This document shows, in pieces, positions 56,956 through 64,000 of a stretch of DNA of 64,000 nucleotides. The first letter of the stretch is position 1. Every line of letters starts with the position of its first letter. The position numbers were made by a program, and so were the translations under genes. The notes beneath the pieces were generated by a model, which saw only the letters and a list, made by a program, of their open reading frames with translations, had not been told where the DNA came from and ran no database searches. Source of the DNA: Lelliottia wanjuensis (GTDB taxonomy: Bacteria > Pseudomonadota > Gammaproteobacteria > Enterobacterales > Enterobacteriaceae); the NCBI RefSeq assembly GCF_030238365.1, contig NZ_JASSOT010000064.1, forward strand, positions 124,001-188,000. Reading direction: 5' to 3'.

Positions 56956-56998
56956 TTGGTCTGGTTTTTAATTACTTTACCGTTAAATACCTGACCAA
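56956..56998. promoter_or_regulatory. Inverted operator candidate for the GntR regulator
   Basis: TTGGTCTGGTTTTT (56956-56969) and AAATACCTGACCAA (56985-56998) form an inverted pair matching at 12 of 14 positions. A weaker copy (AAAACAAACCAA) lies at 56881-56892. Confidence 0.55.
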
Positions 56999-57093
56999 AA
57001 TAAATAGTCAAAAAAACGGTTTACCCGTCAACATTTTTAGGGTGATGATATTCCCCATAACCTATTCCCACAGAGCCCCCAAGGAGTTATTTC

Positions 57094-58293
57094 GTGACGC
57101 CTGTGATGATTAAAAATATCGAATGTTTTATTACCCGACCGGACCGGCATAATCTGGTGACGGTGCGCGTGACCACCGACAAAGGCGTCACCGGGCACGG
57201 CTGCGCCACCTTTCAGCAGCGCCCGCTGGCGGTCAAAACCCTGGTGGATGAGTACCTGAAGCCGCTGCTCATCGGGCGCGATGCGAACAACATCGAAGAT
57301 CTGTGGCAGATGATGAACGTCAACGCCTACTGGCGTAACGGCCCGCTGATGAACAACGCGATTTCGGGGGTCGATATGGCGCTGTGGGATATCAAAGGCC
57401 AGCTGGCGGGCATGCCGCTCTATCAGCTGCTCGGCGGCAAATCCCGTGATGCCATCCCCGCCTACAGCCACGCCAGCGGCGAAACGCTGGAAGAGCTGTT
57501 CGCTTCGGTGGATAAACTGCTGGCCCAGGGCTATCGCCATATTCGCTGTCAGCTCGGCTTCTACGGCGGCACGCCGTCGGCGTTACACGCTCCGGAGAAC
57601 CCGACGCCCGGCGCCTGGTTCGATCAGCAGGAGTACATGGCGAATACCGTCGAGATGTTCCGCGCGCTGCGGGAAAAATACGGCTGGAAGCTGCATATTC
57701 TCCACGACGTTCACGAACGACTGTTCCCCCAGCAGGCCGTTCAGCTGGCGAAACAGCTTGAGCCGTTCCAGCCCTATTTCATCGAAGATATTTTACCGCC
57801 ACAGCAAACCGCCTGGCTGGAGCAGATCCGCCAGCAAAGCTGCGTCCCGCTGGCGTTGGGCGAGCTGTTCAATAACCCGGCGGAATGGCACGACCTGATC
57901 GTCAATCGCCGCATCGACTTCATCCGCTGCCACGTCTCGCAAATCGGCGGCATCACCCCGGCCATCAAGCTGGCGCATCTGTGTCAGGCTTTTGGTGTGC
58001 GTCTGGCGTGGCACGGACCGGGCGACATGACCCCAATCGGCGTGGCGGTGAATACCCATCTGAATATTCATCTGCACAATGCGGCGATTCAGGAATTTAT
58101 TCCCCGATCCGCCACCACGGACGCGGTTTTCCCGGGCGCCCCCGTCGCGAAAGAGGGATTTGTCTATCCGCCAGAGGCAGCGGGAATCGGCGTGGGCTTC
58201 GTTGAGGAGCTGGCGCTGGCCCATCCGGTGGTCTATCGCCCGCACGAGTGGACGCAAAGCCGCCTGCCCGATGGCGCGATTCACACGCCCTGA
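57094..58293 (+). CDS. Mannonate dehydratase-like enolase-superfamily protein (RspA family)
   Basis: Predicted sugar-acid dehydratase. The 399 residues have the enolase-superfamily N-terminal cap and a barrel with metal ligands in HDVHER (Asp), FIED (Glu) and ALGE (Glu), plus the catalytic-type His in [12 protein letters not shown]. The family (RspA/ManD) includes D-mannonate and D-gluconate dehydratases, and some members with very low activity. A GTG at 57094 follows AAGGAG at seven bases. It is divergent from the PTS gene and overlaps the convergent GntR gene by 13 bases at its end. Confidence 0.9.
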   Translation: MTPVMIKNIECFITRPDRHNLVTVRVTTDKGVTGHGCATFQQRPLAVKTLVDEYLKPLLIGRDANNIEDLWQMMNVNAYWRNGPLMNNAISGVDMALWDIKGQLAGMPLYQLLGGKSRDAIPAYSHASGETLEELFASVDKLLAQGYRHIRCQLGFYGGTPSALHAPENPTPGAWFDQQEYMANTVEMFRALREKYGWKLHILHDVHERLFPQQAVQLAKQLEPFQPYFIEDILPPQQTAWLEQIRQQSCVPLALGELFNNPAEWHDLIVNRRIDFIRCHVSQIGGITPAIKLAHLCQAFGVRLAWHGPGDMTPIGVAVNTHLNIHLHNAAIQEFIPRSATTDAVFPGAPVAKEGFVYPPEAAGIGVGFVEELALAHPVVYRPHEWTQSRLPDGAIHTP

Positions 58294-59000
58294 TTCTGCC
58301 GCCAGGCTAAGTTGTCGCGGTTCCAGGGGATGACGTAGGTGCAGGTGTAGTTGATGTCGATAATATCGCTCACCTCAAACACGCGCCCCCCGTCCAGAAT
58401 GCCGCGGTTGTTGATGTGCATCGCCGGGCTGCCCTTCTTGCAGCCCAGCATCACCGCCTGTTCACGGCTGACGCTTACCGCGCGATAGGTGGTCAGCATG
58501 TGAGAAATGGTGAAACCTTTGCTCAGAACGTACTGCTGGATGGAGCGTTCAATCGCCTGCTGATTGAGATCGGGAAAATCCGCCACCGGCATGCTGGACA
58601 CTTCAAGCTGTACCGGCGCGTCATCCACGTAGCGCAGGCGGCAAAAATGCCAAATAAAGCTCTCCTCGTCGATGCCAAAAATCTGCTGCGCCGCGCGATC
58701 GGGCCGCGTTTTATGCAGGCTGATCATCCGGTATCGGATCTGATCGAAGCGTTTCTCGGTGATCGAGTTATAAACCAGAGGATTATTACGCGCTTGCTCG
58801 TTGATCCAGATCCCCGAACCCTGCACAATCCGCACCACCCCGATGCTGACCAGCTTTTCCAGCGCCTGACGAATGGTGAAGCGCGACACGCCGTACTCCT
58901 CGGCGAGCTGCCTTTCCGGAGACAATTTTCGGGGTCCGGGAGTCGTATCCTGGTAAATTTTGCTCAGCAGGTCTTGCGTCACAAACTCTTTTTTTTTCAT
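58281..59000 (-). CDS. GntR/UTRA-family transcriptional regulator
   Basis: 239 residues: an N-terminal winged helix ([20 protein letters not shown]) and a C-terminal UTRA ligand-binding domain with a conserved aspartate/glutamate-rich end ([17 protein letters not shown]). Such regulators sense phosphorylated sugars. It most probably controls the divergent PTS and dehydratase genes through the inverted motif at 56956-56998. The first ATG at 59000 is used; a poly-Lys start (MKKKEF) is unusual but acceptable. Confidence 0.9.
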   Translation of the reverse strand: MKKKEFVTQDLLSKIYQDTTPGPRKLSPERQLAEEYGVSRFTIRQALEKLVSIGVVRIVQGSGIWINEQARNNPLVYNSITEKRFDQIRYRMISLHKTRPDRAAQQIFGIDEESFIWHFCRLRYVDDAPVQLEVSSMPVADFPDLNQQAIERSIQQYVLSKGFTISHMLTTYRAVSVSREQAVMLGCKKGSPAMHINNRGILDGGRVFEVSDIIDINYTCTYVIPWNRDNLAWRQNQGV

Positions 59001-59094
59001 TGGCCTTACCTGAATGAAATCAAACTCTGCCGCATACTATAAGATTATTATTCGGCGGTAATCTAAATCAGCGGATCAGAAAGGAAACCCAAGC

Positions 59095-60654
59095 ATGACA
59101 ACTCGCCAACTGGTCAGCCTGGTGACCGGTGTTCTGATCATTGCCGTGCTGATCCCCATCTGCCTGAGCGTCTGGCTGGCCCATCGCCAGGCGGAAGATA
59201 CCTTTGTCGCCGCCCTTGACCGCTACTCCGAGCGCGTGCTGATCCGCGCAGAGCGCGTGGTGGGCCAGGGTAAAACAGCCCTCAACCAGCTCAACGAATT
59301 TCAGGATGTCCCCTGCAGCCACGAACATCTGCTGCAGATGCGCCGGGTGGCGTACTCCCTGCGCTACGTGCAGGAAGTGATGTATGTCGATGACCAAAAA
59401 CCCGTCTGCTCGTCCCTCGAGCAGGTCAGCAACGCCGCCCGCTTCCCGCCACCGGCACGCGTCACCGTCGACGGCTACAGCGCCTGGCTGACGCAACAAA
59501 ACGATCTGGGCTTTAAGCGGTTTATGCTGGTGCTGGGAAAGGGTCACTACATGGTGGTGATCGACCCGGCCTCCCTTATTGATGTGATCCCCTTTGGCTC
59601 CTGGCCGATTGAAGCGGCTCTGGTCGGTGAGGACAGCGGAGTGGTTTTCGCCAGCAGTAACCCACTGAATCAGGACGTCTGGAGTCAACTCCATGGCCAG
59701 CATCTCACGCAACTTCAGCACAAGGGTTCCATGTACGTGGTGAAGGATGTTCCGGAGCTGCGCTATGCCGTGGTCGCCTGGGCTTCTCTTGTCCCGTTAA
59801 AAGAGAGCTGGCACCAGCAGCTGCTGTTCTGGCTGCCCTTTGGCGCGTTAATCAGCATTGTGGCCGCCGCGTTTATCATGCGCGTGTTGCGCCGCCTGCA
59901 ATCCCCGCGCTATCGCCTGCTGGATGCCATCAACGCCCGCGAGCTGGTGGTGCACTATCAGCCGATTGTGGCGCTGGATACCGGCAAAATCACCGGGGCC
60001 GAAGCCCTCGTGCGCTGGCCGCAGCCGGACGGCAGCATGCTGTCGCCGAACATCTTTATCCCACTGGCCGAGCAGACCGGGCTCACCACCCGCCTCACCC
60101 GGCTGGTGATCGAGAAAGTGTTTGAAGACATGGGGGAATGGCTGCGCCACTATCCGGATCAGCATATCTCCATCAACCTCTCGCCTGCGGATCTGTTCTG
60201 CGGCGAACTGCCGTCGCTGCTGAGCCGTCTCCTGAACCAGTGGCAAATCAAACCGCAGCAGATCGCGCTGGAACTGACCGAACGCGGCTTTGCCGACCCG
60301 AAAATCAGCGCCCCGGCCGTGGCCAGCCTGCGCCGTTCCGGCCATCCGGTCTATATCGACGACTTTGGTACAGGTTATTCGAGCCTCAGCTATTTGCAGG
60401 ATCTGGACGTGGACACCCTCAAAATCGACAAGTCCTTCGTCGATGCGCTGGAGTACAAAAACGTGACCCCGCACATTATCGAGATGGCGAAGTCACTGAA
60501 GATGGCGATGGTCGCCGAAGGGATTGAAACGGAAGGACAGCTGGAGTGGCTGCGCCGTCACGGCGTGCAGTACGGCCAGGGGTGGCTCTACAGTAAAGCG
60601 ATGCCAAAAGTGGAATTCATCATGTGGGCGGAAAACAATCTCGATCCCGAGTAA
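59095..60654 (+). CDS. pdeB: Cyclic-di-GMP phosphodiesterase PdeB (YlaB)
   Basis: Degrades c-di-GMP at the inner membrane. 519 residues: a membrane helix (about 7-27), a periplasmic CSS-motif sensor domain (CSSLEQVS near residue 105), a second helix (about 242-262) and a cytoplasmic EAL domain with GAEALVRWPQ, the ELTERG segment, DDFGTGYSSLSYLQDL and VAEGIETEGQ. All key metal and catalytic residues appear present. Close to E. coli YlaB in length and sequence. Confidence 0.95.
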   Translation: MTTRQLVSLVTGVLIIAVLIPICLSVWLAHRQAEDTFVAALDRYSERVLIRAERVVGQGKTALNQLNEFQDVPCSHEHLLQMRRVAYSLRYVQEVMYVDDQKPVCSSLEQVSNAARFPPPARVTVDGYSAWLTQQNDLGFKRFMLVLGKGHYMVVIDPASLIDVIPFGSWPIEAALVGEDSGVVFASSNPLNQDVWSQLHGQHLTQLQHKGSMYVVKDVPELRYAVVAWASLVPLKESWHQQLLFWLPFGALISIVAAAFIMRVLRRLQSPRYRLLDAINARELVVHYQPIVALDTGKITGAEALVRWPQPDGSMLSPNIFIPLAEQTGLTTRLTRLVIEKVFEDMGEWLRHYPDQHISINLSPADLFCGELPSLLSRLLNQWQIKPQQIALELTERGFADPKISAPAVASLRRSGHPVYIDDFGTGYSSLSYLQDLDVDTLKIDKSFVDALEYKNVTPHIIEMAKSLKMAMVAEGIETEGQLEWLRRHGVQYGQGWLYSKAMPKVEFIMWAENNLDPE

Positions 60655-60656
60655 AA

Positions 60657-60677
60657 GCCCGGCCAGTCTCGCCGGGC
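60657..60677. terminator. Hairpin between pdeB and ybaA
   Basis: GCCCGGC (60657-60663) pairs with GCCGGGC (60671-60677); no long T run follows on the plus strand. It lies between convergent genes. Confidence 0.55.
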
Positions 60678-60684
60678 GCAGCGA

Positions 60685-61038
60685 TTACTCGTCCAGCAGC
60701 GGCGCGAACCCGCCGTAGATCATCCGTTTGCCGTCAAAGGGCATCGACTCGCCGAACTCTTTCATGCGCGGGTCGGACATCAGCTTTTTATTCGCCTCAT
60801 CGCGAACGGCTTTCGAGGGATATTCAATCCAGCTAAAGACCACCTCTTCGCCCTCTTCGGCTTTCACCGCCATGCGAAAATCGGTCTGCTTCCCGTCCGG
60901 GACATCGTCAGCCCAGCACTCCACGATCCGTAACGCACCAAACTCTTTGAACAACGGGGCCGCTTTTGCTGCCATCTCGCGATAAGCCTCCTTATTTTCC
61001 GCGGGAACAGCGACCACAAAACCATCGACATACTTCAT
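60685..61038 (-). CDS. ybaA: DUF1428 protein YbaA
   Basis: 117-residue soluble protein of the dimeric ferredoxin-like (DUF1428) family, with MKYVDGFVVAVPAENKEAYR and the RMIYGGFAPL end. Same length as E. coli YbaA. Function unknown; structural relatives are small antibiotic-monooxygenase-like folds. GAGG precedes the ATG. Confidence 0.95.
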   Translation of the reverse strand: MKYVDGFVVAVPAENKEAYREMAAKAAPLFKEFGALRIVECWADDVPDGKQTDFRMAVKAEEGEEVVFSWIEYPSKAVRDEANKKLMSDPRMKEFGESMPFDGKRMIYGGFAPLLDE

Positions 61039-61099
61039 GAGTCAAACCTCCGAAGTGATGATGCGGCCACCGGTGTGACCGCATATAACGAGGTTAAGT

Positions 61100-64000
<2,901 letters not shown>

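Overview
The window is an enterobacterial chromosome segment. Gene order, protein similarity and moderately high GC suggest Enterobacter (cloacae complex) or a close relative. About 20.5 kb at the left is the right-hand part of an integrated, visibly more AT-rich temperate phage. The remaining 43.5 kb is ordinary core chromosome, largely in E. coli K-12 gene order but reversed.

Prophage (1 to about 20,550). The left end has a minus-strand operon of small overlapping genes ending in a tape-measure protein, which indicates a tailed phage. Next come a split HNH/AP2-like pair, unknown small genes and a 1.5-kb gene-free, repeat-rich AT stretch. That stretch lies beside the gene for a superfamily 2 helicase-like protein with a C-terminal helix-turn-helix, a plausible replication module. 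A small regulator follows, facing a plus-strand block: two large exported proteins with YadA-type C-terminal anchors, a lipoprotein and small membrane or unknown proteins. This block looks like lysogenic-conversion cargo. The phage ends with a large serine recombinase coupled to a 66-residue acidic protein. The gaps between phage genes hold several long perfect or nested inverted repeats that no coding feature explains.

Junction. The phage is inserted inside qmcA: only the last 192 codons or so of qmcA remain on this side. A 6-2-6 dyad (ATGTTG-AC-CAACAT) sits where phage sequence meets qmcA and is the likely recombination core.

Chromosome (about 20,550 to 64,000). In order: ybbJ; cueR and copA (copper efflux, with a 19-bp-spacer CueR promoter); ybaP; the chiX small RNA, too small to show as a gene; ybaK; ushA; fsr; ybaL; gsk; hemH; adk; htpG with a sigma-32 promoter; recR-ybaB-dnaX with the programmed frameshift site; apt; ybaN; priC-ybaM; mscK; acrR and acrAB with the AcrR operator; tomB-hha; maa; ylaC. 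A more variable stretch follows: a MocR-type regulator facing an acetyltransferase, the zinc-starvation ribosomal proteins L31/L36 type B behind a Zur box, and a PTS EIIBC gene divergent from a mannonate-dehydratase-like enzyme with a GntR/UTRA regulator. The window ends with pdeB (ylaB), ybaA and lacZ, which runs off the right edge. Relative to E. coli K-12, aes is missing between gsk and hemH, and ybaQ, ybaS and ybaT are missing around copA.

The most promising undescribed material is in the prophage: the tandem YadA-like pair with its possible shared operator motif, the competing inverted repeats at 5.49-5.83 kb, and the hairpin repeats at 8.86-9.03 kb beside the helicase gene.
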